The notes under the pieces were generated by a model, which searched no databases, had not been told where the DNA came from, and saw only the letters and a list, made by a program, of their open reading frames with translations. DNA of 64,000 nucleotides, from NCBI RefSeq assembly GCF_027571405.1, contig NZ_CP092968.1, positions 992,001-1,056,000 on the forward strand, given 5' to 3'. Shown here piece by piece: positions 9,184 to 18,341 of this stretch (within the stretch, counting starts at the first letter, position 1; every line of letters begins with the position of its first letter). Position numbers and translations under genes: made by a program. This DNA comes from Methylocystis parvus OBBP (GTDB lineage: Bacteria; Pseudomonadota; Alphaproteobacteria; Rhizobiales; Beijerinckiaceae).

Positions 9184-11010
9184 TCAATGGCATTCGAACG
9201 TCATCGTCACGCCGTCCCAGTTTCGCCGCGCGAGATCTTCCGGCGAAATCCAGAACTGATAATCGCCATTGTCGCCGAAGGACCAGAACATCAGATCGTC
9301 GAAGCCCAATTGCAGCAAGAGATGTTTCCCCTCTTCGGCCTGCGCGCAGGAGTCGCCCTGAATGAAGACCGGCTCGCCGAACATCTGATGCATGATGTCG
9401 ATGGGCAGCAGATATTCGCGATTGATCTGCTCCCGCGCATGCGCCGGTAGCGTCTCGTAGATTTCATCCTCCGCGGTCAGGACCTCCAGGAGCGTCGTCC
9501 GCTCCGGCGTCTCAAATCGATCGACGCGACAGGCTGAGGCCACGTCGCGGAATTCGGTCCGCAGCCGTTCGAGACGCGCCCAGAGAAGGACGCCTTCTTC
9601 GTCCGACATCATGCGCCAGGGATCGCGTCCCTTCGCCCATGCCGCGAAATCGGCTGCGAATTCAGGAAACGAGGTCTCCTGCGCCAGAAGTTTCGCGAGC
9701 GCTTCCGCCTTTTCGACGCCGCCCGCCGCAAGCTTTTCGCGCGTCGTTTTCAAGCTGGGCGGCTCACCCTTGGCGACGGCTTTCTGGAGGCTTTCCGTAT
9801 ACAGGATCGTCGAGCGCCACCATTGAGGACGCGGCGCCAAGCGCCCCGAGATCACCGCGCGCACATCCGCAGGCAACATCGCGAATCCGGGATCGTCGGG
9901 CTTCGGCAGCTTGGCGAACATCCGCGTCTTGATATAGTCGAGCGGCGTGACGCCGTACTGGATGGTGTATTCCGGAAATTCGGTCATGCGCGCCGAATAG
10001 CGGGCGAGCTGCGCCCGGTCGTCCGCGCTCATGAGGCTCCACGGATCGCGTCCCCGCGTCCAGTCCGCGACCTCGGCGGCGAAGGCGATGAGTCCGGGCA
10101 GCAGCCGATGCAGCTTTTCGATTTTTCTTTCGTAGAGCGCGACGCTGGCCTCCGCGCTTTTGACCGCCTCGGCGGCCTTGCGGCGCGCTTCGTCCAACTT
10201 GCGTTGCGGCTGACCGGGCGCATTCTTTGACCGACCGTCTTGCGCAGCCTCCCTGCGCCCGAACAGCAAGCGCGACAACAGCCCCGCGCCGCTTTCTTGC
10301 CGATTGACGGCGCTTTGCGCCTGCTCGATCGCGTCAGCCTCCTGCCTGCGCGCCTCTTCGAGCTTGCCTTGCGTATAGGCGAGCATGCGCCGGCCATCCG
10401 CCATCGTTTTCGGCGCATTCCTGACGGCGGCGTCGAGCTGATCCGCGACGAAGATGGCGCAGCGCCACCAATCCGGAATGGGCGGACCGGCGAAAACGGC
10501 GCTGGGCGAAAGGCTATATTTGCGGCGCGCGAAACGTTTTGCGACGGCCGCGTTTTGCGCCTTCATCCGCTCCTCTTCGTCGGCGCCTTCCGGCGCGTCG
10601 ATATCAAGGCGCGTGACGTCGATCGGCCAGAAGGGAAACAGCGCGCGTCCCGTTAAATCGAACGGCCATTCAGGATCGCCGCCGACGGTCGGAAGATCGG
10701 CCATGCCGGCGGGCGGCTCGGTCGGCGGCCCGCTCATATGGTCGGGCGCGTAAATCACGGCGCGCTCTCCGCCGACAAAAACAAAAAAGGCGAGCGAGCC
10801 TTCCTTTGGCAGCGGCGTCTCGCCCGCCTTCGCGGCGATTTCCGCGAGATCGATCTGGGCGAGGAAATGCATGGGCTGGCCGGCGCCGTTGCGTGGCCAC
10901 TCGATCCCGCCGAGCCTTGGCGCGCCGCCAAACCAGCTCGTGGCGTTCCGCCATTCCGCGCCGGCATGGCGCGGACGGCGCGAGAGGATCAGAGTCGGGG
11001 GTCCGGCCAA
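9184..11010 (-). CDS. DUF1963 (YwqG-like) protein with an inserted tandem duplication
   Basis: 608-residue cytoplasmic protein of unknown function. Residues 1-135 match the first half of the YwqG/DUF1963 fold (SWFGGAPRLGG, FLAQIDLAEI, GSLAFFVFVG). Residues 540-608 match the last half (FIQGDSCAQAEEGKHLLLQL, DYQFWISPEDLARRNWD). Between them lie two related units, at about 181-393 and 397-536. Each begins with WWR, contains GRDPWxxMS and a later TEF, and ends LPAxxR. The first unit also holds a charged, probably coiled-coil stretch (about 205-300). The TTG start is supported by GGAGA seven bases upstream. Ordinary family members lack this insertion. Confidence 0.72.
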   Translation of the reverse strand: MAGPPTLILSRRPRHAGAEWRNATSWFGGAPRLGGIEWPRNGAGQPMHFLAQIDLAEIAAKAGETPLPKEGSLAFFVFVGGERAVIYAPDHMSGPPTEPPAGMADLPTVGGDPEWPFDLTGRALFPFWPIDVTRLDIDAPEGADEEERMKAQNAAVAKRFARRKYSLSPSAVFAGPPIPDWWRCAIFVADQLDAAVRNAPKTMADGRRMLAYTQGKLEEARRQEADAIEQAQSAVNRQESGAGLLSRLLFGRREAAQDGRSKNAPGQPQRKLDEARRKAAEAVKSAEASVALYERKIEKLHRLLPGLIAFAAEVADWTRGRDPWSLMSADDRAQLARYSARMTEFPEYTIQYGVTPLDYIKTRMFAKLPKPDDPGFAMLPADVRAVISGRLAPRPQWWRSTILYTESLQKAVAKGEPPSLKTTREKLAAGGVEKAEALAKLLAQETSFPEFAADFAAWAKGRDPWRMMSDEEGVLLWARLERLRTEFRDVASACRVDRFETPERTTLLEVLTAEDEIYETLPAHAREQINREYLLPIDIMHQMFGEPVFIQGDSCAQAEEGKHLLLQLGFDDLMFWSFGDNGDYQFWISPEDLARRNWDGVTMTFECH

Positions 11011-11160
11011 GGCGATGTCTCCGGAAAGAAAGCGCGGTAAACAGTAGCGCGCAGGCGTTAGCTTTGCCTGAATGGCGCCCCCCGTCGCGATCGGGGAAGA
11101 GGATGAACCGACGATCCGGCCTGTGGCGTCGTCCGCTCGCGCCCGCTACCTTTGACCGCC

Positions 11161-12027
11161 ATGCCTTTCATTCGAATCCTTTACGACGCCTATCAGAAGT
11201 TCAACCGCGACGACGGTTGGGCCATCGCCAGCCATATCGCGCTGTCGATCCTCACCTCGCTCTTTCCCTTTCTGATCTTCCTCACCGCCCTCGCCTCCTT
11301 TTTCGGCCTGCAGGAGGAAGCGGGCGCCGCGACCAAGCTCATCTTCGAGAATTGGCCGCCAAGCGTGGCGAAGCCCATAGCGGCGGAGATCAAGAATGTG
11401 CTCACGCAACCGCGCGGCGGGCTGCTGACGATCGGCGCCGTGCTGGCGATCTATTTCTCGTCAAGCGGCGTCGAGGCGCTGCGCATCGCTCTCAACCGCG
11501 CCTATGACATTCGCGACACCCGGCCCTGGTGGCTGTTGAGGCTGGAGTCGATTCTTTACGTCTTCCTCGGCGCGGCGTCGCTGCTCGCCATCGCCTTTTT
11601 GATGGTGCTCGCCCCGCTCGCCGTCGCGCTCGCCGAAAAGCATCTTCCCGGATTGATGCGGGAGATCGAACCGCAACTGGCGCCGCTCTATGCGCCCATC
11701 CGATACGGCGTCACCTCCACCATTGTGGGAATCGCCGTGCTCGCCGCCCATATTCTGCTCCCGGCGGGCCGTCCGCGGCTCATCAGCCTCGCGCCGGGCT
11801 TTGCGCTCACCCTCGTGGCTTCTCTCGCCTTCGGCGCGGGTTTCGGCGCCTATCTCGCCCGCTTCGCCGGCAATTACGTCTCGACCTATGCGGGTCTCGC
11901 CTCGATCATGATCGCCATCGTCTTTCTGCAGACGCTGGCGGTCATCTTCATTTTTGGCGCGGAGCTGAACCAGGCGATCGCCAGTCCGATCGACAAATCC
12001 GCCGACCGACCGCCGCTCGAGGGTTAA
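11161..12027 (+). CDS. YihY/BrkB family membrane protein
   Basis: 288-residue inner-membrane protein with about six hydrophobic segments and the family's N-terminal amphipathic region ([20 protein letters not shown]). Members were once annotated as RNase BN, which is now considered wrong; the role is unknown. The start chosen is ATG 11161; a TTG at 11152 in the same frame would add three residues. A strong terminator-like hairpin follows the stop. Confidence 0.85.
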   Translation: MPFIRILYDAYQKFNRDDGWAIASHIALSILTSLFPFLIFLTALASFFGLQEEAGAATKLIFENWPPSVAKPIAAEIKNVLTQPRGGLLTIGAVLAIYFSSSGVEALRIALNRAYDIRDTRPWWLLRLESILYVFLGAASLLAIAFLMVLAPLAVALAEKHLPGLMREIEPQLAPLYAPIRYGVTSTIVGIAVLAAHILLPAGRPRLISLAPGFALTLVASLAFGAGFGAYLARFAGNYVSTYAGLASIMIAIVFLQTLAVIFIFGAELNQAIASPIDKSADRPPLEG

Positions 12028-12050
12028 GCGCGCCTTAACCGAGCTTTTTT
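12016..12050 (+). terminator. Rho-independent terminator after the YihY-family gene
   Basis: GGTTAAG-CGCGC-CTTAACC (12022-12040), extended by outer CTC/GAG pairing, is followed by GAGC and six T residues (12045-12050). The stem overlaps the stop codon. It separates the gene from ftsK 60 bases on. Confidence 0.85.
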
Positions 12051-12109
12051 ACCCTGCCCAGGAGTCGGCGCGCCCTCTGCCGCGCCTCGCCACGCGGGCT
12101 TTTCCTGAC

Positions 12110-14641
12110 ATGCGCAGCCATCGATTTGGTCACTATTCCGAACAGCTCCGCGAATTCTCGGCCCGGCGCCTCGCGGAGGGCGTCGGCGCGGCCATGCTCG
12201 TGAGCGCGGGCGCGATGACGCTGGCGCTTGTGAGCTGGTCGGCGCATGACCCCTCGCTCAACCATGCGACTGGCGGGCATGTCCGCAATCTGCTCGGCCA
12301 TCCGGGCGCCGTCGCCGCCGATCTCCTGATGCAGCTCATCGGCTTCGGCGCCATCGCGGCCATCGTGCCGCTCGCCGTTCAGGGCCTGCGCATGATCAAG
12401 CGCCGGCGCATCGAGCGCGCGGCGCTGCGCCTTGGTCTCTGGGTCGCCGGCATTTTCGCCACCGCCGCGACGGCCTCGCTCCTGCCGCCAACCGATCGCT
12501 GGCCTCTGCCCTCCGGCCTGGGCGGCGTCGCGGGCGACGCGATTCTCGCCGTGCCGCGCGCCATCTTCGCCGGCTCGGGAATCATCATGGCGATCTTCGG
12601 CCTCGCCGCCGCTTTCGTCGCCATTCTGTCGGTGAGCGGCGCAGCGGGTCTCGGCTTCGAATCGGCCAATGACATTCGCGACGCCGCTCTCGAAGAAGAT
12701 TACGAAAACGAACGCCCGGCCTATGGCGACGACGACGACGACCGCGCCGGCGAGCCGGGCTTCGCGCTCATCTCGCTCGGCGCGCTGATCCACCTATGGC
12801 TGACCCTGAAGAGCTGGGGCGTGCGCCTGTTCGGCAGGCTGCGCTTTCCCAAAGCCGCTCCCAAAGCCGAAACGGCTCCGCAGGCGCATCCGCGCCGCGA
12901 GCCGATCTTCGACAATGTGGACGACTACATGGCTTTCGCGCCCCGCCGCGCGCGCAATCTCGACGAAGATGCCGAGGACGAAGCGCCCGCGCCCGCGCGC
13001 GCCCCGCATGGGCCCGCCGCAAATGCGCCCCCCCAGGCGCCGGCGCGCCGCGTCACGCGACAGCCCATGCGCCAGCAGGCTCCCGTCGCGCCTGAAATCT
13101 ACGAATATCCCGACCTGGAGCTCCTCGCTCCGCCCAAAAAGTCTGGCGGCGGCGTGCAGATTTCGGAGGACATTCTGGAATCCAACGCCCGCGTGCTCGA
13201 AGGCGTGCTGGAGGATTTCTCCGTGCGCGGCGAGATCATCAATGTCCGCCCCGGCCCGGTCGTCACGCTTTACGAGCTGGAGCCCGCGCCGGGCATCAAA
13301 TCCTCGCGCGTCATCGGCCTCGCCGACGATATCGCCCGCTCCATGTCGGCCGTGTCCGCGCGCGTCGCCGTCGTGCCGGGCCGCAACGCCATCGGCATCG
13401 AACTCCCCAACCAGAAGCGCGAGACGGTCTATCTGCGCGAGCTGGTCGCCAGCGAGGATTTCATCCACTCGAACCACAAGCTCGCCATCGCGCTCGGCAA
13501 GACGATTGGCGGCGAGCCCGTGATCGTCGATCTCGCGCGCATGCCGCATCTCCTCGTCGCCGGCACCACCGGCTCGGGCAAGTCGGTCGCGATCAACACC
13601 ATGATCCTGTCTCTGCTCTACCGGCTGAAGCCGGAGGAGTGCCGCCTCATCATGGTCGATCCGAAGATGCTGGAGCTTTCGGTCTACGACAACATTCCCC
13701 ATCTCCTCACGCCCGTCGTCACCGATCCGAAAAAGGCGGTGGTGGCGCTCAAATGGGCCGTGCGCGAGATGGAGGATCGCTACAAGAAAATGTCCAAAGT
13801 CGGCGTGCGCAATATTGACGGCTACAACGCCCGCGTCGCCGAGGCGCAGAAGCGCGGCGAGACGATTACGCGCACCGTACAGACGGGCTTCGATCGCGAG
13901 ACCGGCGAAGCGATCTTTGAGCATGAGGAGATGGACCTCTCGGCCCTGCCCTATATCGTCGTGATCGTCGACGAGATGGCCGATCTCATGCTCGTCGCGG
14001 GCAAGGACATTGAAGGCGCGATCCAGCGTCTCGCGCAGATGGCCCGCGCCGCCGGCATCCATCTCATCATGGCGACGCAGCGCCCTTCGGTCGACGTCAT
14101 CACCGGCACGATCAAGGCGAACTTCCCGACACGCATCTCCTTCCAGGTGACGTCGAAAATCGACAGCCGCACCATTCTCGGCGAGCAGGGCGCGGAGCAG
14201 CTCCTCGGGCAGGGCGACATGCTCTACATGGCCGGCGGCGGGCGCATCTCGCGCGTGCACGGCCCCTTCGTGTCCGACGGCGAAGTCGAGCATGTCGTCG
14301 CGCATCTCAAGGCCCAGGGGGCCCCGCAATATCTCGACAACATCACCTCCGAAGACGAGGAAGGCGGCGACGAGGGCGACGCCCCGGCCCCGGGCTCGAT
14401 GGACGCCGAGGAAGGCGGCGATCTCTACGACCGCGCGGTCAATATCGTGCTGCGCGACAAGAAATGCTCGACGAGCTACATCCAGCGGCGCCTCTCGGTC
14501 GGCTACAACAAGGCCGCCTCGCTCGTGGAGCGCATGGAGAAGGAAGGCGTCGTCAGCGCCCCGAACCATGCGGGCAAGCGGGAGATTCTGGTCGGCGGCG
14601 GGGTGGATCGCGGGGCGTTCGATATCGAGGCGGCGGAGTAA
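12110..14641 (+). CDS. ftsK: FtsK/SpoIIIE DNA translocase
   Basis: Septal DNA pump that clears and resolves chromosome termini at division. The 843-residue protein has four N-terminal membrane segments, at about residues 25-45, 75-95, 105-128 and 150-172. A charged Pro/Ala-rich linker of about 170-325 follows. The motor has Walker A GTTGSGKS near residue 485 and a Walker B-like [10 protein letters not shown]. The C-terminal gamma winged-helix domain ([20 protein letters not shown]) recognises KOPS sites. In related genomes lolA follows directly; here it is 2.2 kb away, past inserted elements. Confidence 0.97.
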   Translation: MRSHRFGHYSEQLREFSARRLAEGVGAAMLVSAGAMTLALVSWSAHDPSLNHATGGHVRNLLGHPGAVAADLLMQLIGFGAIAAIVPLAVQGLRMIKRRRIERAALRLGLWVAGIFATAATASLLPPTDRWPLPSGLGGVAGDAILAVPRAIFAGSGIIMAIFGLAAAFVAILSVSGAAGLGFESANDIRDAALEEDYENERPAYGDDDDDRAGEPGFALISLGALIHLWLTLKSWGVRLFGRLRFPKAAPKAETAPQAHPRREPIFDNVDDYMAFAPRRARNLDEDAEDEAPAPARAPHGPAANAPPQAPARRVTRQPMRQQAPVAPEIYEYPDLELLAPPKKSGGGVQISEDILESNARVLEGVLEDFSVRGEIINVRPGPVVTLYELEPAPGIKSSRVIGLADDIARSMSAVSARVAVVPGRNAIGIELPNQKRETVYLRELVASEDFIHSNHKLAIALGKTIGGEPVIVDLARMPHLLVAGTTGSGKSVAINTMILSLLYRLKPEECRLIMVDPKMLELSVYDNIPHLLTPVVTDPKKAVVALKWAVREMEDRYKKMSKVGVRNIDGYNARVAEAQKRGETITRTVQTGFDRETGEAIFEHEEMDLSALPYIVVIVDEMADLMLVAGKDIEGAIQRLAQMARAAGIHLIMATQRPSVDVITGTIKANFPTRISFQVTSKIDSRTILGEQGAEQLLGQGDMLYMAGGGRISRVHGPFVSDGEVEHVVAHLKAQGAPQYLDNITSEDEEGGDEGDAPAPGSMDAEEGGDLYDRAVNIVLRDKKCSTSYIQRRLSVGYNKAASLVERMEKEGVVSAPNHAGKREILVGGGVDRGAFDIEAAE

Positions 14642-14730
14642 TCCGCCGCCTACACCATGCCTGTCAGCAATGCGCAAGGACTGTGATCGTCCCCTCCCAA
14701 TTGTATTCTACTTGGGCGCATGTCTGGCGG

Positions 14731-14752
14731 TCACACAACCCATGTTGTGTGA
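14731..14752. terminator. Perfect inverted repeat downstream of ftsK
   Basis: TCACACAAC-CCAT-GTTGTGTGA is a perfect 9-bp dyad with a 4-base loop, 90 bases after the ftsK stop. There is no T tract. It could be a factor-dependent terminator or a binding site. The rest of 14642-14885 holds no gene that can be supported. Confidence 0.4.
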
Positions 14753-14885
14753 TCTCGCTCTCCGTTTGCCTGCCCAGGTCGACTACAACGCGTTATCAGG
14801 GTGGGCTTAAAGCACTCCCCTCCGATACTTATCGTGCCATTTGCCGAAAGGGCCGCGATAGCCGCAGCGTTTTTCCGAGAATTTT

Positions 14886-15068
14886 TTAGTAGTTCATCCA
14901 GCTCCTGCGCGGCTTCTTTTCCGACGAAAGTGCCGTCTTTATGCCCGCCGGGATGTCATAGAGGGAGGTCTTACCCAGCCACAAAGCTACAAACAGCCCT
15001 GCAACGAAAACAGCGGTCCGAGCATGTTCCAAAGAGGACAAACGATCTTCAGTCGTCTTCTCACCCAT
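14886..15068 (-). CDS. Small predicted single-span membrane protein
   Basis: 60-residue ORF. A well-placed AGGAG lies about six bases before its ATG, and one hydrophobic segment (TAVFVAGLFVALWLG) is flanked by charged ends. No family is recognised. The insertion sequence begins 36 bases upstream of its start and may have separated it from its promoter. The ribosome site makes it more credible than the other short ORFs nearby, but it remains tentative. Confidence 0.45.
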   Translation of the reverse strand: MGEKTTEDRLSSLEHARTAVFVAGLFVALWLGKTSLYDIPAGIKTALSSEKKPRRSWMNY

Positions 15069-15104
15069 CGTTTACTCCTATGAGTGTGACGAACGAACGG
15101 CTAA

Positions 15105-16000
15105 GAGTCCGTTTGAGAATTGATTTCAGTGCGCGATCCTGCGCAAGAGGAGTCCACCGAGAGCGACGTGGATCATGGCCTTGGAGACGTCGATGCGCTT
15201 TTCGTAATCGCGCACGAGGCGTCGCCAGCGGGTCATCCAGCCAAAGGTTCGCTCAACCACCCAGCATCGCGGCAGGACTTTGAAGCCTGGATCGGCGTCG
15301 ATGCGCTTCACGATCTCGACGACGAAGTCCTTGAACGCCGCCTTATCCATGAGTTTCCTTCGATCATAGGCGCCGTCGGCGAATAGATGTTTGATCCACG
15401 GCCAGCGCTTACGAATGGCGTCGAGAACCTGCTGCGCGCCCGCGGAGTCGGAAATATCCGCCGTCGTCAGATTGACCATGAGCAGCCGTCCGTCCGTGTC
15501 CACGGCGATGTGGCGTTTGCGCCCGTTGATCTTCTTGCCGGCGTCGTAGCCTCGGGTTTTCGCGGCGGGCGCTTTCACCGACTGACTATCGATGACGCCT
15601 GCCGAAGGGCTCGCCGCGCGGCCCGCGCGCTCGCGGTCGATCATCAGAGCCACGTCATGGATCGTCTCGAAAAGAAAGCGGCGCATGAAGCGACGAAACC
15701 ACCAGTAAACGGTCTGCCAAGGCGGAAAGTCCTTCGGCAGCATGCGCCAGCCGCAGCCGGCGCGAGCGATGTAGCGGATGGCGTTCAAAACCTCGCGCAA
15801 CTCCACAGAGGGCTTTCGTCCTCGCCGCGCTGGCGACGGAAGAAACGCCTCGACGCGCGTCCACTCCTCGTCGGTCAAATCTGTCGGATACCGCTTGGTT
15901 TGCTTTTCAATGGCGGCCATCTTGGCGCGATTCGCTCGGGTCCACATCCCGTGCTTGAATCACGCCAGCGACAAGCCTTCAACCATTCTCAAACGGACTC
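15105..16000 (-). mobile_element. Complete IS5-family insertion sequence, 896 bp
   Basis: Bounded by perfect 16-bp terminal inverted repeats, GAGTCCGTTTGAGAAT at 15105-15120 and its complement at 15985-16000. It is flanked by a 3-bp direct repeat TAA (15102-15104 and 16001-16003), the TNA-type target duplication expected for part of the IS5 family. It encodes one intact transposase. Perfect ends, target duplication and an unbroken ORF suggest a recent insertion. Confidence 0.93.
15126..15947 (-). CDS. IS5-family DDE transposase
   Basis: 273 residues, intact. The N-terminal DUF4096-like region (TDEEWTRVEAFLP) is followed by the DDE catalytic core. D120 is in GVIDSQSVKA, D191 in LFADGAYD and E232 in WVVERTFGWM. 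The basic segment GKKINGRKRHIAVD is typical of IS5 transposases. The gene fills the insertion sequence and uses a single frame. Confidence 0.95.
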   Translation of the reverse strand: MWTRANRAKMAAIEKQTKRYPTDLTDEEWTRVEAFLPSPARRGRKPSVELREVLNAIRYIARAGCGWRMLPKDFPPWQTVYWWFRRFMRRFLFETIHDVALMIDRERAGRAASPSAGVIDSQSVKAPAAKTRGYDAGKKINGRKRHIAVDTDGRLLMVNLTTADISDSAGAQQVLDAIRKRWPWIKHLFADGAYDRRKLMDKAAFKDFVVEIVKRIDADPGFKVLPRCWVVERTFGWMTRWRRLVRDYEKRIDVSKAMIHVALGGLLLRRIAH

Positions 16001-16062
16001 TAAGAGGTGAGTAGGGATTACCTGAATTTCAAGGTAATGCTTTAGCCTTGTGGCCGCCCCAA

Positions 16063-16341
16063 CTATCGCCCCTTCTGCGCATCGACATAGGCCCGCAGCA
16101 CCGCGTTCATGCGCGTCAGATGGCCTTTGCCGCGGGACTTGAACCAGTCGACGATGTCGCTGTCGAGGCGCAGGTGGACGGAAGTCTTGCCGGGCGGCAT
16201 CACGACGCGCGCGTCATCCCAGAAGTCGACCCCGAGCGACTCGGCTTCGGGGGCGTCGTCGCGGGTCTTATCCTCGCCGCGCGCCCGCGCCGCCTCGATC
16301 TCGCTAAGAGAAAATCTGGCGGTAGTAGATTTCGCGTTCAT
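16063..16341 (-). CDS. brnA: BrnA antitoxin
   Basis: 92-residue ribbon-helix-helix antitoxin of the type II BrnT/BrnA system. The conserved region VDFWDDARVVMPPGKTSVHL then LRLDSDIVDWFKSRGKGH is characteristic. It binds BrnT and, in known systems, represses the operon. Its start lies 38 bases inside brnT, the usual toxin-first overlapping order for this family. Confidence 0.9.
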   Translation of the reverse strand: MNAKSTTARFSLSEIEAARARGEDKTRDDAPEAESLGVDFWDDARVVMPPGKTSVHLRLDSDIVDWFKSRGKGHLTRMNAVLRAYVDAQKGR

Positions 16342-16588
16342 GCTTGCTCGCTTTCTGCGCGCTGATCAGGCGCACCATCCCCTCGCCGCGCCATGTGTAG
16401 ACAATCCGATAGACATCCACATCGACGCGCCCCAAGGCGATGATGCGCGTCTCGCCATAGTCTTCGCGAACGTCGATCTTCTCCAGCAACTCATTCGCAA
16501 AAGCCGCTGCCGCTCTCAGAAAAGAAACGCCATGTTTGGCGAGGTTGATCGCGGCCTTTTCTTCGTCCCACTCGAATTGCAGCTCCAA
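16304..16588 (-). CDS. brnT: BrnT ribonuclease toxin
   Basis: 94-residue RelE-fold toxin expected to cleave RNA and stall growth. Family motifs are FEWDEEKAAINLAKHGVSF near the N-terminus and RLISAQKASKHEREIYY at the C-terminus. The TTG start is supported by GGAGG six bases upstream. First gene of the pair, with a dyad-symmetric site about 20 bases upstream that fits BrnA autoregulation. Confidence 0.9.
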   Translation of the reverse strand: MELQFEWDEEKAAINLAKHGVSFLRAAAAFANELLEKIDVREDYGETRIIALGRVDVDVYRIVYTWRGEGMVRLISAQKASKHEREIYYRQIFS

Positions 16589-16607
16589 CAGCCGCCTCCA
16601 TTAATAC

Positions 16608-16625
16608 ATTTGTGTGTACACAAAT
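16608..16625 (-). promoter_or_regulatory. Probable BrnA operator upstream of brnT
   Basis: ATTTGTG-TGTA-CACAAAT is a perfect 7-bp dyad with a 4-base centre, located 20-37 bases upstream of the brnT start. Autorepression by BrnA is known for the family; use of this particular site is inferred. Confidence 0.6.
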
Positions 16626-16852
16626 CAATCCGTTTCGGCGCCAATGCGCCAATATCGAGGTATACGGCGACCGCATTTGAGCCGGTATGGGACTCGGCGA
16701 CCGAGGCTCACAAATCGGCGCTCGCGCCTATTTGCCGGACTATGGCAAGACTCGGCCGGCCAAGTCGAGCCAGGCCCTCGGGTCCCGCCCCCAAATTCCG
16801 CCAACATGTGTTACGAAGACGGCGCAAAGGTCTTTCGAATCGGATTCGCGCC

Positions 16853-17590
16853 GTGAAGCACACCCCCCTCGCCGCCCTCGTCCTCGCATTCGCGCTCGTC
16901 GCGCCGGCCGTCGCCGAGGAGGCCAAGAAGGAGCCGGCCCCGGCGTCGGAAGCCGCGGACGCGAAGCCCGCCCCGGCGCCGGCCAAGGGCAAAAAGGGCA
17001 AAGCCGCCAAAAACGCCGACCCCGTTCAGCTCACCAATCCGGCTGCCCCCGCCGAGCAGCCCAAGCCCGTCACCCGCGATGAGGCGGTCAGGCGCGCCAA
17101 CGCCTTTTTCAACGCCTCGCCGGTGATGACCGCGGATTTCGTGCAGATCGGCAATGACGGCAAACGTTCCGAGGGCAAGCTCCATGTGCAGCGCGCCGGG
17201 CGCGTGCGCTTCGAATACGCCCAGCCCGCGACGATGGAGGTCGTCGCCGACGGCGCGCAGGTCGCGATCCGCGACCGCAAGCTCGGCACGCAGGACCTCT
17301 ATTTCATCAATCAGACGCCGCTCAAATTCCTGATGAAGGAAAAGATCGATCTCGAAAAGGACGTCACCGTGCAGGATGTCCAGATCGAGGATTCCGGCGT
17401 GACGATCTTCATCGAGGACAAGGCGACCTTCGGCGGCACCTCGCATCTCAAGCTGATCTTCGACCCTAAAAGCTTCAAACTGAAGCAGTGGGACGTGAAG
17501 GATCCGCAAGGCTATGAGACGCTGATCACCCTTTTCAACATCGACCAGACGAAGACGCCCGATCCGACGCTGTTCAAGATCAGCAAATAG
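16853..17590 (+). CDS. lolA: LolA, periplasmic outer-membrane lipoprotein carrier
   Basis: Shuttles lipoproteins from LolCDE across the periplasm. The start chosen is GTG 16853 (245 residues), because MKHTPLAALVLAFALVAPAV is a clear signal peptide; the longer open frame upstream crosses brnTA. After the signal is an Ala/Pro/Lys-rich linker of about 50 residues. The LolA fold then follows (ANAFFNASPVMTADFVQIG, GKLHVQRAGRVRFEY, LYFINQTPLKFL). The linker is longer than in enterobacterial LolA but common in alphaproteobacteria. Confidence 0.92.
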   Translation: MKHTPLAALVLAFALVAPAVAEEAKKEPAPASEAADAKPAPAPAKGKKGKAAKNADPVQLTNPAAPAEQPKPVTRDEAVRRANAFFNASPVMTADFVQIGNDGKRSEGKLHVQRAGRVRFEYAQPATMEVVADGAQVAIRDRKLGTQDLYFINQTPLKFLMKEKIDLEKDVTVQDVQIEDSGVTIFIEDKATFGGTSHLKLIFDPKSFKLKQWDVKDPQGYETLITLFNIDQTKTPDPTLFKISK

Positions 17591-17829
17591 CCGCGGCATC
17601 ATCGCCCTTCGCCCCGATTCGCGGCGCGCGCGTCGACGAGCCTCAGCGCGTAGCAATGCAGTAACGATCGGCGCACATAGTTGCGATACGAGCGCATGCG
17701 CGCCCGCTTGGATGCGCGGCGGCGATCTTTTGGCCGCTTCGCCTTCCCTTCGCGCGCCGCGCTTGACGCTATGACGCCGTTATGTTCGCCTTGCACTCAC
17801 TCGCGGGCGTCGCCGCTGGGAGCATTCCA

Positions 17830-18222
17830 ATGAAAAGACTCGTCTTTCTTCTTTTCCTGGCTTCGAGCGCCGCCGAGGCCGCCGTCGTGCCCGTCGTAAC
17901 GCGACCGATCGAAATGGGCGGCGGCGCCACCTGGCTCATGTTCAATTATGACGAGACCGGCGCCGCCTGGATCGAAGAAAAGGACATGAACGGCTACACG
18001 GCCGGCGACTGGACGACCTATCCGAAGTTCCCGCTCGACAAGCTCCGCTTCGACCCGGCGAGCAGGCAGATTTTCTTTGGACGCACTGTTTGCGCCCATG
18101 TCGTTCCGATGGCGGCGGGGACCAGCGTCATGAACACCGGTCATTGCGTGCTGCGCTCGAACATCCAGGATACGGGCCCGGGCGGTCCGCGTCTGGAGAG
18201 CATCACCCTGGAGATCCGTTGA
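17830..18222 (+). CDS. Secreted protein of unknown function
   Basis: 130 residues from ATG 17830, which has GGGAG eight bases upstream. The signal peptide (MKRLVFLLFLASSAAEA) is followed by a short domain with two cysteines (RTVCAHV and GHCVLRS) that could pair in the periplasm. The upstream in-frame Met at 17782 would bury the signal. No family recognised. A strong terminator follows. Confidence 0.68.
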   Translation: MKRLVFLLFLASSAAEAAVVPVVTRPIEMGGGATWLMFNYDETGAAWIEEKDMNGYTAGDWTTYPKFPLDKLRFDPASRQIFFGRTVCAHVVPMAAGTSVMNTGHCVLRSNIQDTGPGGPRLESITLEIR

Positions 18223-18250
18223 GGGGCGTCAACCGCTGAGGCGGCTGCAA

Positions 18251-18313
18251 GAACAGCGCCTCGTGCTGACGAGCCCGCGCAACGGGCGTCTCCAAGCACG
18301 AGGCGTTCTTTTG
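18251..18313 (+). terminator. Large nested hairpin with T tract
   Basis: The outer stem GCGCCTCGTGCT pairs with AGCACGAGGCG (to 18305). An inner stem, GAGCCCG with CGGGCGTC, is nested within it. TTCTTTT follows at the end. It is 30 bases past the preceding stop and faces the convergent asd gene. Probably an intrinsic terminator, though its size would also suit a small structured RNA end. Confidence 0.75.
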
Positions 18314-18341
18314 CATTCGCACAGCCGCGAGGCGGCGAAGT

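Noticed and set aside
16109..16852. Long N-terminal extension of LolA
   Set aside because: That stretch is antisense to brnA/brnT and crosses their operator; the GTG at 16853 gives a clean signal peptide.
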